Shown here: one piece after another, positions 1-11,879 of the stretch
Numbering within the stretch: position 1 is the first letter of the stretch
Layout: every line of letters begins with the position of its first letter
Origin: Eupeodes corollae
Taxonomy: Eukaryota > Arthropoda > Insecta > Diptera > Syrphidae
Assembly (NCBI RefSeq): GCF_945859685.1
Contig: NC_079147.1
Coordinates: forward strand, 105,941,525-106,005,524
Reading direction: 5' to 3'
Length of the DNA: 64,000 nucleotides
Translations under genes and position numbers: made by a program
The notes under the pieces: generated by a model
What the model saw: only the letters and a program-made list of their open reading frames with translations
Told to the model about the DNA's origin: nothing
The model's database searches: none

Positions 1-525
1 CTTGAGATCGCCATTTCTACCTACCTATGTACCTACCACCTTTGTTCAAGAGAGGAAGATGCTTAAAAAAGATCCATATGTGACTGTTGTGGAAGATTAT
101 ATTGCCACGTAGAATTATACATATGTTTTCAGCCTCAATGTATAACTATATATAGATATGGTCTTATTGAAATAAAAATAATTATTGGATAGTACGTTTT
201 TTTGTTAGATATCACATAGTCAAATGGACTCCATACCAGGTTTATGAATTATTTCCAGATAAAAATCGCAAATAATTCTGTAAAATGTCAGTGATCGTTA
301 AAAAACACCAAATTAAAAGAAAATTGAATTTCGTTCACTGATTTTCCAAATTACCAACAATATTTTTTTTTTTAGTTTTATTTCAAAATCTAGTTTTCTT
401 AACAATGTTTTTAGTCGAAAACCAATGTTTACTAATTTTAGAATTTTTTAAAATGTTTATCCTTATATACAAAATAGAAATTAAATAAATGAAACTTATT
501 AAAAGTCAAGATCTTCTATTTATAT
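1..525. other. AT-rich DNA, nothing recognised
   Basis: I see no protein motif, tRNA or clear repeat here. The stretch is A/T-rich with poly-T runs near 360-375. It lies outside the large inverted repeat: I could not match it to sequence beyond 20344. Confidence 0.5.
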
Positions 526-660
526 AGATTTTAACGTACACAGGCACGCACAGACACCTTCCCAAAAATCTTTTATTTTTACTGTAGAGACCTTGAAACG
601 TCGAGAAATGGCAAAATTTTCCATTCGACAAATCGGTCCGATTACAATAACTTCCTATGA
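526..660 (-). repeat. Dispersed repeat family R-a, copy 1
   Basis: Read on the minus strand this starts with CATAGGAAGTTATTGTAAT and runs through a conserved block including GACATTTCTCG-like and CGTTTCAAGGTC words to a GTGCGTGCCTGTG-like tract. Three further copies lie at 10867-11235 (+), 23960-24045 (-) and 43055-43190 (+). It has no coding content that I recognise. Its end coincides with the outer edge of the left arm of the large inverted repeat. Confidence 0.75.
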
Positions 661-3050
661 AATAGGGACGAATCACCACTTTTATTTGATTTTTCCAAAT
701 TAAAACAAAATTTCCTAAATATTTGTATCCATTATTTTTGTTTAAATTCAATCTTCAAAAAATTAAACCCTCACTTATGACACTAACCAAGTACCTATAC
801 CCCTAAACCTTGAACCCAGTTACTCAGCCGTGCATGACATTTATTTTTGTCTTTTTTCTCCTCAAGGAAGCCAATATAAAAATTGAGGCGTGTGAATTAC
901 AAACAAATATTATTGTATAGACTTCAGATAGGATCCATTCTTATTTTAAATTGGAGTGAAGGTACATATATGTAGGTATGTGTGTGTGTGTGTTTTTTAA
1001 AGGAGATTATACGCTCATGCGAGTCCTTTATTTTTGAGTGAGCTTGCACATTTCCTTATACGAGCATTATATGGGTTGTGTGTTCTTGGCATTTCAATTG
1101 GGCCCTTTTGGGCATTTTTTGGGGGATAATATCAAAGAATAGATTATTTTCAGTGGTTTCGAGGGTTTTCGAATTTTGTTTTAATTTTTTTTTCTTCTAT
1201 TTAATTCAAATCTGTATCCGAAGGTATGGGTTTTATTATTGTTCGTTTTCGTTTTCGGTTTTTTTTTTTTCTTCTTGATTCTTTTCCTTTTTTGGTTTTT
1301 GTGTTTCGGAAAAGGGTCAGGAATATGAATGCCTTTGAGTATATTATCTGGATGCGTGTTTAGCATTAAGTGGAAGGAAAATGTAATATGTTAAAAACAG
1401 AATGTATTGAAAAGCTGGTTGAGTTGAGTTTAGAATTTTTGAAGGTATGTGAATATAACCCTTCTTATCTACTTTATTATTCCGATAATATAAACTTTGG
1501 GATTGCATAATCGAATGAACAGAAGAACATAGATCTACATATGTGTTGTTTGATGATATTGTTAAGAGAAGACACACAAATATAAACTCAGTGAAAAACA
1601 AAGATGTTGATGTTTGATAAAGGATATTTGATAGAATGATTTTTTAACTTTGAATACAAATTGAACAAAACAAAATTTGGATTCGAAGAAAATGTTAATT
1701 AAATTTTCGTCTCCTTTATTTATCTTAATATTATCGCAAAAAAGAATGAAGTCCTATAAAATTGAACTAAGCTATTTAATTTGCATAGGTTTGAATTGTA
1801 TAAAGTTATTTTGTATGTTCATAAAACCAAAGTGTTTTTTTTTTGTTATGTAGCAAACTCCAAAATTCTCTCAAAGTTCTTACCCAATTAAATACACTTT
1901 TTGGTATAAAATATTTCAAACACGTGTAAGTAGTCTTTGTTCATTTTTTAGAGGCTAATGCACTTAATAATTTATTTTTAGCTCATTAGCAACCAACGAC
2001 CAACCATAATGTCATTAACATAATATTTTCAAGAATCATTCTTCATTACCTTGGGCGTAATAAACAATTGAGTATAACGAAAGCCTTTGAAAAGACTTTA
2101 TCATTCTTTAATTTAATTAATGTCCCTTTATACAAACCCAAAGTAAATAATTTATATAAATTTGGTTTTTGTTGTTTTGTTATGAAAACACTATAAAGAA
2201 ATCAAAAAGAAAAAACTAGAATAGTGCCGATGCCAAACTCGCCTTAGCAAACAAAAGGTTGTCCTTGAAAATGTAAGAAGATAGGTAATGTACCAAAGGA
2301 GTGAAATGATAAGTTTAATTTATTTTTTTGTTGTTTTTTCTACAAATAGGAACATTTTTGTATAACCCAAGGGAAGAAAAATAGAAGTAGAAGAAAAGAA
2401 AATAGTAACCTTCCTTTTGCATTGTTTTGAAGAAAATAATTAGAAGAATTTAGCCTGAAGTTTTTCATCAAGAAAATAAAATTCTTTTATTCCGCTTTTT
2501 TTCTTTACAAACACTCGAGTCCTATATTCACAAGATTCCAAATTTGTTCGTAATAAGAAATATTTACATATTTATTTTCACTGTAAGCAAAAATACTCCA
2601 ATCAAAAAAGAAAACTACTTAAAACTCTTTGAAGGTGTTTTGGAAACATAGCCTTCATTTTTGATTTCGAATTATGAGAAGTTTGAAAACTGTTAGGAAA
2701 AAGATTAATCTATTAAAAACTTTCAAAAATGAACATTTTAGAATAAATCTTTAGAAGGTACAAGGGTGAGTTATGTGTCAAGATATGACTTTATAGCTTG
2801 TTATGTGTTTGTGATAGTTTAAAAAATTCTTTTTTTTTTAATTTATTCTTTTTCAAGTCATTAAAGAATGTCAATCCACATTAATATACTCTAAGGTCGT
2901 CGCCCTATAACATTGGGTTACCTTAAACGTCAATATGTAAGTATTTAATTAAGTTAAGTAGTAAGTATTGGAATGAAGTCTTATCTTTTAAGGACTTATT
3001 CGAAAAATAACGAAGCCCCCAACAACAACCTTTAATGATTCGGAATTAAT
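661..3050. other. Outer arm, AT-rich, no gene recognised
   Basis: The outer 2.4 kb of the left arm holds no protein family I recognise. An open frame of 85 codons (1344-1601, minus) is preserved in the other arm with a single residue change, but this follows from the arms being recent copies and is not evidence of coding. A GT microsatellite lies near 980-994. Confidence 0.5.
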
Positions 3051-3059
3051 AAAATACAA

Positions 3060-3420
3060 AATAGTTTACAACTTCATTTATGAAAATTGTTGAAAATTGC
3101 ATCCTAGGCCGCATGCCGAGGCAAACAATATTAAGGCCGAATTTCAGCCCACTTTTTACAGCAATTGGGGCCGTATGTAAACAATGGCCTTCCGATTATT
3201 TTCTTCCAAGGTGTCAAACGTCTCTGTCTTATTTGCCCAGAGACAAACGATTTCACATAACCCTACAAATAATAGTCAAGCGGTGTTAAATTGCACAGTC
3301 TTGGTGTCCTCACGACAGGCCCACGATGCGAGATAATGCGCTCACCAAAAGTTTTCTTCAATAAATTGATTGTTTATTTGCATCACACGACCGAACCATT
3401 AATTTGGTAAGAAATTAGAA
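3060..3420 (-). pseudogene. mariner-like transposase, C-terminal fragment (left arm)
   Basis: The minus strand encodes the last third of a mariner (Tc1/mariner superfamily) DDE transposase in broken frames: a GERIISHRGPV-like stretch, then LTPLDYYL, a stop where mariners have W, and GYVKSF. Conserved material around the third catalytic acid (SCDLTPLDYFLWG in the family) is thus visible with the W codon changed to TAG. The same stop is in the right-arm copy, so it predates the arm duplication. The N-terminal helix-turn-helix half and the first catalytic D are absent. It is a dead fragment. Confidence 0.65.
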
Positions 3421-3654
3421 CGATTTGCAAATAATGTTCAGAAGTCTATTTATTATGAAAAGCAAAACCATTTTTAAATTAGTAACGGATCCCACAGGGA
3501 CTTTAGTCAAAGAATTTACATAAAATCAAAAACAAGGTGCTTCTTTGAAAACCTAGTCAAAAAACTTAACAGACTTACCTCTTCTACTAAAATTGTCTTT
3601 CTTAACTCTCAATAATTTCCACACGACGTATTCGTTTTGACAGAAACTTTGCTT

Positions 3655-4570
3655 AATTCAAGGGCATGGGTGCATCGTCAACCTCGGTTGGGAGAGAAGA
3701 CGACGACGTCCCAGGCCCACCAACCGCGAGTACACCTTCGGTTGTTGTAGGAGGTCCGCTTTTCGCGATGACCTCATTTTTTTGTATATTCGAATTTTGA
3801 TGGATTCGAAACCATAATTTATAGAGCCATTGGTCAAGGCTAGAGGAACCATGGATTCTTTAGTGAGTACCACAATGGCACTCCTATTAAGACTATTCAC
3901 TTCCTATAGCTTTGCGATCTTCCAGGTGTGCGTCGGCAGGGATGGATTACAAACCTTGATCATCTCGAGAATATCCTCGATATCAGGAGGTTCGATTGGT
4001 ATCCAAATGCGTGCTCTAGGTCTGCCAAGAATGTCTTCTTTAGCGACAACCTTGATCCTTGCCAAACATCAATAGACCTCTGACAGCTAGAAACCATGAG
4101 TTTGACATGACTCCGATGCCAACCCCCGTCGCTTATGAAAGGAAGTAGTCCTGGAAGCTCTCTCAAAATGCTTAAAAAGCCACCGGAGAGCGTAACCTTG
4201 ACCAGCTGCTATAAATCAGCCGATATTGTGCCATCATCATCACTCCTGTCAATGACCGCAACAACGACTTTGCCCTTCGTGACTTCACTGAAACTTGCTT
4301 ATTGCCTGATGGGATTGTGCACACGAGGCCGTTTTGGTGTCGGTATGGCCCCTCAAAAGACCTTTCGCGTTAAGAGGTAGAGTCTTTACTGGTCCTTGTT
4401 GCAGCAAGAGGTCCATGGACTGCCACTACTCCCTTCTCTGTGTTGGCCGCAGGAGATACGTCAACATGCTTTGACGACAAACTGCAGCCCGGTCTTGAAG
4501 AGATACGGGTCTCATCATTCTTTTCTTTTTTGTTTACATTCATCTTTGGTCCCACGAGTTGCGAAAAGGG
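3655..4570 (-). pseudogene. DUF4780 gag-like ORF (left arm, decayed)
   Basis: On the minus strand, running from 4570 down to 3655 across several frames, the order is a basic MNVNKKEKNDET-like start region, a low-complexity segment (SPAANTEKGVVAVHGP), then RIWIPIEPPDIEDILEMIK, KVCNPSLPTHTWKIAKL, SAIVVLTKES and SINYGFESIKIRIYK. This order matches the DUF4780 domain found in gag-like ORFs of insect retroelements, usually taken to be nucleic-acid binding. It carries frameshifts and stops, and compared with the right arm it lacks about 190 bases near 4400. No RT in the same orientation adjoins it, so the parent element is unknown. Confidence 0.65.
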
Positions 4571-4797
4571 AGAGGTCCATCTTTACAGAGATTCGCATAA
4601 ACAGATAAGGCTAGTTAATCCGGAGGTCGCCAGGTATCCGGATACTTCGTTAGAGAAAGAAAGAGATAGGGCAAGGAGTCATTTGATGTTAAAAACATCA
4701 TTCTGATATGTAAGGAAGTGATTAGGATCAGTAAACAACAATTGAGCTAGGTTACCTAGAGTGGAAAGGAGCACCGGAGAGAGGAACGCTGTTTAGT

Positions 4798-4975
4798 TTT
4801 TCGCTTTTTCGCCATTACAACGTATTAGTTGGGATAGGAGTTGGTGACATAAGCGTTGGCTTGCATGCCTTTTTTATGTGGGAAGGTTTTCGCTTTTTCG
4901 CCATTACAACGTATTAGTTGGGATAGGAGTTGGTGACATAAGCGTTGGCTTGCATGCCTTTTTTATGTGGGAAGG
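4798..4975. repeat. 89-bp tandem duplication, left arm only
   Basis: Two near-perfect copies of an 89-base unit lie head to tail (4798-4886 and 4887-4975), starting TTTCGCTTTTTCGCC and ending TATGTGGGAAGG. The matching place in the right arm (around 15825-15925) has one unit only. The duplication therefore arose after the arms became separate, or is a haplotype difference. Confidence 0.95.
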
Positions 4976-5094
4976 GGTCATGATTGTGGAAAGGTAGAGG
5001 GATAAGAACGTCCTTTACTTTCAGGACTCTTATAGAAACAATTCTCGAGAATCATTGACCTTACTCAGCTTCTACAACTCTACAAGTTCGACGT

Positions 5095-6265
5095 TCAAAA
5101 TAGAATATTTTACTTATAGGTGATTTTAATTTACCACACATTGACTGGATTCCTGGAGCTATCTTTATAAATAGAACTGACTTACACCAAAAACGCTATA
5201 TTAAAAATTAAAAAAATTTCTAATTCTAGATTTAGTATTTTCTTCTGACGCTACTAATACCGTTGTTCTAGAATCAAGACCAGGAATTACTAATATTGAT
5301 AAATATCAACCCCTTTTGGACACATTTCTTGACTTAAGTAATCACCTTTTTCAACTTCTTCAAAGAGAATTCTTTGAAAGAGAATCCTAACAAAATTTGG
5401 AAACTTGTAAGCTAAAAGAAAAAATCCAGTTAACTTCACTTCCAAGAACCTTTCATTAGATAATAATGTTGATATCTATAATGCTTTTGCAACAAATTTT
5501 CGTGAGTTAATAGCTCTGAAGTAGTTGATGAAGTATATTTTAATAATCTTCACTGCTTTTCGCAATCTAGCTGTGCTACAGAGTACGGTCCTTGATCTTT
5601 TGTGTTGAATGATGACTGTTCAGGCGGTCCACCCCCCCGAGTATTAAAAAAGTGTAGTAAGGCTTTAGTTGAACCTCTTACGGTCTTATTCAAACTTTCT
5701 CTAAAAACAGGAAAATTTCCCAGAACATGGAAGAAGTCATTTCTAACACCAATTTTCAAGAAAGGTATCAAGGTGGATATAAGCAACTACAGGCTGTAGT
5801 TGAAGATGTTGTTTTTGAAAGTGTAAGGCAAAATTTAGAAATTGTCATTCAAAGCCTTTTGTTGCTTAACCTGGTATTCCCCAGCGAAGCCATCTTGGCC
5901 CTCTTCCATTCACGACGTCTTTTAACGATGTAACGTCATTTCTGCGCTCGAGTAAAGTACAGTCACATTGCCCTTTAGGGCCTTACTTGGGATGATCCTT
6001 ATGATCTTCCACCCTATGCACATCATATTCAGCTTCATTGAATGCAATCTCTTCATCAAAGGCGTGTTAATTATGACTTAGTATTTCTTCATCAACTCAT
6101 TAAAGGTGAAATCGATGCATCTTATTTGCTATCATGTGTACTGTTGATTTACCGAGGCGGGACTCATTACCTGCTTACATTTTATTTAATACATATTGAC
6201 TTCAATAGAACTAACTATGGGAAGAATAAAGCTTTAAGTCAAATGAGCAGTTTATAGAACAGAAG
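5095..6265 (+). pseudogene. Jockey-clade LINE remnant (left arm)
   Basis: This is a non-LTR retrotransposon in broken frames. In order it has an endonuclease motif GDFNLPHIDWIP (about 5114-5155), a linker, the reverse-transcriptase N-terminal region PPRVLKKCSKALVEPL and GKFPRTWKKSFLTPIFKKG then DISNYR (5630-5800), and a C-terminal region LHQRRVNYDLVFLHQLIKG and FNRTNYGKN (6040-6225). The central RT with the catalytic YADD box is missing, so an internal deletion joins about 5900 to the thumb. Compared with the right arm it has also lost about 215 bases near 5345. It sits head to head with the mariner that follows. Confidence 0.85.
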
Positions 6266-6284
6266 CTGTATCAGGTAGTTAGTT

Positions 6285-6990
6285 AACTACTAGCACCACG
6301 CGAATTGTTGCGAGCGTTGATTCTTTTGAGGTAATTTTCCACCACTTTTTGACACATATTGGATGGTATCTCAGTCTTTAACAAGACGAATGTTGGTTTT
6401 TAAGTGCCCAAAAGATATAAAGGTTTATCGGCATAAACACGGTTCGTAGCGAAATTGACGGTGATAGTCGTTCAATCGTCGTTTGCAAAGATGTAAGGTC
6501 CAATTACAGCTCCGGACCAAAGAGCGCACCAAACAGTGACTTTTTATTGGAGACGTATTGGCTTCTCTTTAATAACTTCAGCATTCTCAGAACCCTTAAT
6601 ACGACAAGTTTGTTCACCCACCAACTGAGCAAAGTGCTTTGACGGTGAAGAAATTTCTTTTCGAAAAATCACCGTCTCGCCTATTGTGAAAGGTCAACTG
6701 GCTTCAGTTGTTGTGTGAGCAGGACTTTATATGGATGAAGGTGTAAATCCTAATTCAAAAGACGCCATAATGTGCCGTAAGACAGTTTTAATTTTTGAGA
6801 ACGACGAGGAATCGATACATCCGGGTCTTCGGTAACACTTGCACTTGAAACAGCTTTATTTTCAGTTTTACGAACGTTATTTAAGCGAAAGTTGTCAGAC
6901 TTTCAACTGAAAACAGATGAATTGGATTAACAACTTAGATGAATTTCAGCCCTATACTTTTGAAACAGCAATTTGAATAACCCGTTAATT
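6285..6990 (-). pseudogene. mariner-like transposase, internally deleted (left arm)
   Basis: This is the mirror copy of 13560-14310. Minus-strand frames contain DPDVSIPRRSQKLKL, SYGTLW, HPYKVLLTQQLKP, a VTVW.ALWS.AVIGPYIF block and then directly NRVYADKP and CQKVVENYLKRIN. The second and third catalytic acids of the DDE domain fall in the segment lost between GPYIF and NRVYADKP. Its 3' end lies 20-30 bases from the end of the Jockey remnant. It is inactive. Confidence 0.7.
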
Positions 6991-7269
6991 AAGGAAAGCT
7001 TTCTTCGCAGCAGCTTCCGAGTGCTTTCAATGAGCTATTAGAGGAAGTATTATACCCTCGAATCAAATATATCTTCCAAGTGTTAAAATTCTTCAAGAAG
7101 ATGGTCTCGTAGTCAAATAGGTTTGGTAAAACTCAGCAGTTTCATTCAATTTTGTAGCTGGTTCAGGCGATGAATCCTTGAAAACAACCGAAAGCCCTTT
7201 TTAAAATGTTTTCAGGGTTTTTAAATTGTTCTCCAAGTTGCATTACATAGAAATCGAGAAAAGAATTGA

Positions 7270-8690
7270 AAAAAATAAGACGAAAATATTCTTCTGTACT
7301 TTAAACCGAAGGGTTTGAACGATTCTTTTGCCACTTCACTATTCTCCTAAGTTTAACGTCAATATCAACGACCCCCGCTATTTTTCTCCCATCTCCAACA
7401 CTTTCAAAAAAGAATAGTCTTTTGCCCGTTTTATTTTTAGTTTATCCCTTTAATCGTTCGCGAGATCCATAGCTTGCAGCAAGTCTTAATTTACTCTTTC
7501 AAACTTACGACTTAATGCGCAACGAGAGTTATACTTATAATCTTTAAGCTGATCAAGAACTCGAAATCCATAGCTATTTTAAAGTTCAGTTTTTAAGAAA
7601 GTTTCCAATTTTCTTATTTAGTCAAGAATCTCGAACACAAATGAAAATAGCTTCTCAAAATTTTCAATTGCTTGATATTTCCAGATCCATCTCGTCAGAT
7701 TCTGAATTTTTAATGTCTTGTTTTGTTGAGTCTCTTCGATTTCACTTATTGTTTTTGCATCATACACATAGTTCAAAAAGTCTGCGTACAGCAGCTTTCT
7801 TTGTCGATTGCGAGATAAAATAAATATTATTCAACAAATATTTTGAAAATCACAATCAGGATTTTTTAATATTTGGTGAATAGGTTGCTGTTTTGAAAAG
7901 ATTTTAAACTGCTTCAATTGTGGGTAGGCAATCTCTAACAGGTGGTATTTTTTTGGAAACAGATATAGAAAAGTTCAAAGAATGTGCTGCATAAGGAACG
8001 TACAAATCAGGCGGAGCAAATTTTTGGCGAATAATTCCTGAACAAAATTGTATTGACCAGACCTATTGATTGCTCCTTAGCATCCTTGACCGATCTAAAA
8101 AAAATATCCTGATCACAATTTCAAAGATTTTCCAATAGTCAAGGCTGCATTGTTAATAGAGTCGGATTTGGTAAGCTTAAAGATCTTTTTCATATCATTC
8201 CTGTCGTGAAAGCTGTTGGAACAAAGTTTACAAAATCCTCTCGTATGATTTCTTGACCATTTTCGTTCTTATAAACAAATCTAACACAACACTACTTGTT
8301 GCACAGTAGCTGAGTCCTGACTCCTGAGTGTTATCCGTCAGCATGGAGAAGAATTTTATATCTTTTAGTTTAGCAAACACCTTCTTTTGTCAAAACTTCA
8401 AAACAAGCTTTTCCCCGGTGCATCTAAATGCGCACGGAGGAGTGGATCCCCAATTGCTCGGAATTTAAAAAGAGCTCTTCAACTTCCTTCGCTCGTTCTA
8501 GTCAAGTTGTTTATTGGCCCACTATCGCGATGCCTGCGTAAAGCTTACTTCTGTCGCCCTTGGACGATGATTGCTTCGATAATAGCCGTTATGTTTTGCC
8601 TATTTTTGGAAATCTGTACAATTTGCGACCTGTCAATTAAATTTTCAACACTTTTGCCTTTTGTTAGGAATTGATAAATAAATATGAAGA
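7270..8690 (-). pseudogene. hAT-superfamily transposase remnant, P52rIPK/DUF4371-like (left arm)
   Basis: This is the mirror copy of 11880-13260. On the minus strand it reads NRQNITAIIEAI.VQGRQK, then an ALRRHRDSG-like block and a GDPLLRAHL-like block. This order is typical of DUF4371-containing hAT proteins annotated in insects as 52 kDa repressor of the inhibitor of the protein kinase-like. Stops and frameshifts are frequent. Open frames on the plus strand over 8387-8674 are antisense shadows. Confidence 0.7.
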
Positions 8691-9029
8691 ATATTGCTTT
8701 CCAATTGTTTTCGAAATTTAATTTAAAATGAAAGCTTAATACGTATCTTGTCGACCTATTAAGGAATTTCTTTATAAGTAAATAGTTGGAATAGACTTTC
8801 TTAAAGGTTGATATGAGAAACATTTATATATTTATACCAAACAAATTAAACTAAATACATATTATATTCATTGTATTGTAATATGTATACAGGAAAGTCG
8901 AATGTTTGAAATGTCCTTGTCTTCTATCTATGTTCTTCTTAAACATACTTACACATATATACATCTGCTATGATCCCTAGAATCTTTCTTAGATAGGAAT
9001 TATAATAAATTGATAGACGAGAGGGGGAA

Positions 9030-10860
9030 ACGTCAAAGTCAAGTGCAGTAGTTCTAATCTTATATGTGAACTGCATGATGTATGACTTGGATGACCTTCC
9101 GCTGCTGGCAACATAAACCATCATCATCTTAACTCTCTCTATCCATACAAACCAGTCTCCTTCTGATGCTTCCCAACTTTCAACCTCAAGGATATCACTT
9201 TTGCTAAACGACAACGTTTCTTAAATTGTTTAACGAGAAGAATATACATCAAATAGTTAGATATAATATTTTGTATCTATGTATGTGCAAATATGCATGG
9301 TGTATATGTTTAACTTCACGAACAATATGCGTTATAGCCGCACATACCACGTAACCTACACTTTCATTCCTTAAGCAAGCGATGTAGAAGCTTATGCTTT
9401 TGGAGATGATTTTGGATTAAGGTTAGAAATCCGTTGCATGTGGAATTCTTTCCTCAAGCTATTTCTACTACGTTATGCGTTTATAATTATAATTATTACA
9501 ACAAAAAAAAATACTTAGAAGTTATTTGCTTGTGAAGCTCTCTCTCTTTAGCTTGGCTATAGCCAGAGGAACATTCTCCCAAGGAATTTATCATTAAAAT
9601 GAATAATTTACATGGGAGGAAAGGACATCGCATCGCATGAGTTTCATAAGACATTATATTGCTGCTGTGAGTGATTATACCAAAAATACAGTACATATAA
9701 AAGAAGAGGACACAAATATTTCAGGATGCCATTCAGATATGTTGTTATTAGGATTATTAGGATTTTAATTATTTTCTTTTTCTTAGAAATATGTCTGTAT
9801 TCAGAAAATAAGATATTTTACTTTAAGGATTTTTGGGGGCTTTTATTTTGTGTTAATAAAATTTAATTTCAAAAAGGTATATTTTTAATGAAATTTTTAA
9901 TAATGTAAATTATTTTGATGTTTCTCTGTCAATTTTTAATAATCGAAAAAGTCAAAATCCTAAATTCCACTTATTCGTTAACCTTTGTGTGTAATGCCTT
10001 GGGATTAAAATGCGTTATAGCAACGAATGCTTTCATGTTGAAGGACGAGACGAATGGTCTTTGTTTTAATAGTCTTTATTTAAAAATTTTAATATTTATA
10101 ATTAATTCATAGATATAACTATTTGTCCCTTATTCTTAAGGGTTTTAAAAGGCGACTTAAACATTTTGAATTTAATTTGTAAACGAACTTTTTCACTAAT
10201 CATGATTATTTATTTATCCTGTAAAAACTCAACATTTTCATCATGGTTTTCATTTTCATCAAAGTCTGCAAATTATACAATTTTTCTAAGCGTTAACTCC
10301 AAATTTTGGTGGTAATTCCTAGAAGACAGACAATTACAAAAGGCTTATAACCAGTTGGTCAAAGTGTCGAAAATAACGGACGGTTGGCAAGTTTAAGAAC
10401 GAAAATTAAGGACACGCCCAAAAACAACACCTACTTTAATAAAAATTGAAAACATAGTGTGTAAACGCTTATACATCATTCTTTGTAAAAAAAAAAAACA
10501 AAGTTGATGAAAATATTAACTACATACTTACAAAAATTTAATCATACAAACAGTATTAGGAATATGCGATTTGTGTTACCTAATTAGCATATAAAACAAG
10601 ATAATGTTTTATGTTTGAGGATTTAAGCAAACTCATTGCTTCTTTAGGGAGATTTTGAATTTTTTTTGTAGCTATTTGATGGCTTGTTAAAGATTGGTAC
10701 GACGACAAAAGAAAAAAAAAGGCTGGGATACGAATTAATCTAAAAAATTTAAAAATTAATTACAATATTTTGCATATGATAAAATATTTTGATTTCAAAA
10801 TCTATTTTTGTTAACGAGATTTTTTAGCCGTTGAATAATTTTTACCAACTTTAGTAGCAT
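9030..10860. other. Single-copy spacer inside the inverted repeat
   Basis: This 1.8 kb is left of the gap and has no counterpart in the right arm, because the right arm begins at the gap with the partner of base 9029. It is AT-rich and has no recognisable ORF, tRNA or transposon motif. Whether a partner exists within the gap cannot be seen. Confidence 0.6.
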
Positions 10861-10866
10861 TTCTCC

Positions 10867-11235
10867 CATAGGAAGTTATTGTAATGGGTCCGATTTGTCA
10901 AATTGAAAATTTTGACATTTCTCGACGTTTCAAGGTCCCTAGAGTCGAAATAAAAGATTTTTAGAAAGATGTCTGTGCGTGCGTGTGTACGTACGTTCGT
11001 ACGTCCGTACGTTCGCGACGTTCTTTTCGTCCTCCATAGCACAGAAACCAGAAGAGATATCAACTTCAATTATACAGATAATAAGGCAGAAAGATGCAGA
11101 ACAGGCTCTCAAGAAAATTGCGTAAGTGGTTTTTTTACCATAGCAGTTTGAAAAAAAGGTGAACATTTTGGTTAACCCTAAATATCTTACGAACCAAAAA
11201 CGTTAGAGACTTGAATTAAATTTTATATAATATAT
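10867..11235 (+). repeat. Dispersed repeat family R-a, copy 2
   Basis: It begins ATAGGAAGTTATTGTAAT and continues with the same block as copies 1, 3 and 4, then a GTGCGTGCGTGTG tract and an alternating CGTACG-rich stretch at 10975-11015. It extends to a TTTGGTTAACCCTAAATATC-like segment near 11170; a reverse-orientation relative of that segment occurs near 22940, which suggests the family is over 1 kb long. Arg/Thr-rich frames here are simple-sequence artefacts. Confidence 0.7.
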
Positions 11236-11293
11236 TGTGCCGTGATATGAAAGAAGTGTATTTTTTTAAAATCCATTAAACGGTTATTTTTTT

Positions 11294-11493
11294 NNNNNNN
11301 NNNNNNNNNNNNNNNNNNNNNNNNNNNNNNNNNNNNNNNNNNNNNNNNNNNNNNNNNNNNNNNNNNNNNNNNNNNNNNNNNNNNNNNNNNNNNNNNNNNN
11401 NNNNNNNNNNNNNNNNNNNNNNNNNNNNNNNNNNNNNNNNNNNNNNNNNNNNNNNNNNNNNNNNNNNNNNNNNNNNNNNNNNNNNNNNNNNNN
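11294..11493. other. Assembly gap of exactly 200 N
   Basis: There are 200 consecutive N. A round number suggests a scaffold join of unknown true length. The right arm of the inverted repeat begins on the next base. Confidence 0.99.
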
Positions 11494-11879
11494 CGTTTCC
11501 CCCTCTCGTCTATCAATTTATTATAATTCCTATCTTAGAAAGATTCTAGGGATCATAGCAGATATATATTATATGTATGTAGGTATGTTTAAGAAGAACA
11601 TAGATAGAAGACAAGGACATTTCAAGCATGCTCGGTACAAGTTGGTAAAATTTGACAAACATCGACTTTCCTGTATACATATTACAATACAATGAATATG
11701 TATTTACTTTAATTTGTTTGCTATAAATAAATAAATGTTTCTCATATCAACCTTTAAGAAAGTCTATTCCAACTATTTACTTATAAAGGAATTCCTTAAT
11801 AGGTCGACAAGATACGTAGTAAGCTTTCATTTTAATTAAATTTCGAAAACAATTGGAAAGCAATATTCTTCATATTTAT

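Larger units (their letters stand above)
661..9029 (+). repeat. Left arm of large inverted repeat
   Basis: This arm matches the reverse complement of 11494-20344. Anchor pairs read directly from the sequence are 661 with 20344, 1078 with 19926, 3651 with 17346, 5602 with 14997, 8387 with 12170 and 9029 with 11494. Long stretches are identical (for example around 1080-1140). Elsewhere there are scattered substitutions and indels of up to about 200 bases. The sum of paired coordinates drifts from 21005 to 20523, so the right arm is about 480 bases longer. Confidence 0.95.

Noticed and set aside
1344..1601. 85-codon frame conserved at 1344-1601 (minus) and 19408-19665 (plus)
   Set aside because: The two frames lie in the arms of the same inverted repeat, so conservation only reflects recent duplication. 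No family motif is seen, and a neighbouring frame is equally conserved.
8387..8674. 95-codon frame at 8387-8674 and its mirror at 11883-12170
   Set aside because: They are antisense to the hAT transposase remnant, which explains their conservation.
10969..11151. Arg/Thr-rich frames around 10850-11166
   Set aside because: They come from the alternating CGTACG/GTGCGTG tract of the R-a repeat.
11223..11516. 97-codon frame running through the assembly gap
   Set aside because: Most of it is unknown sequence (N), so it is not evidence for a gene.
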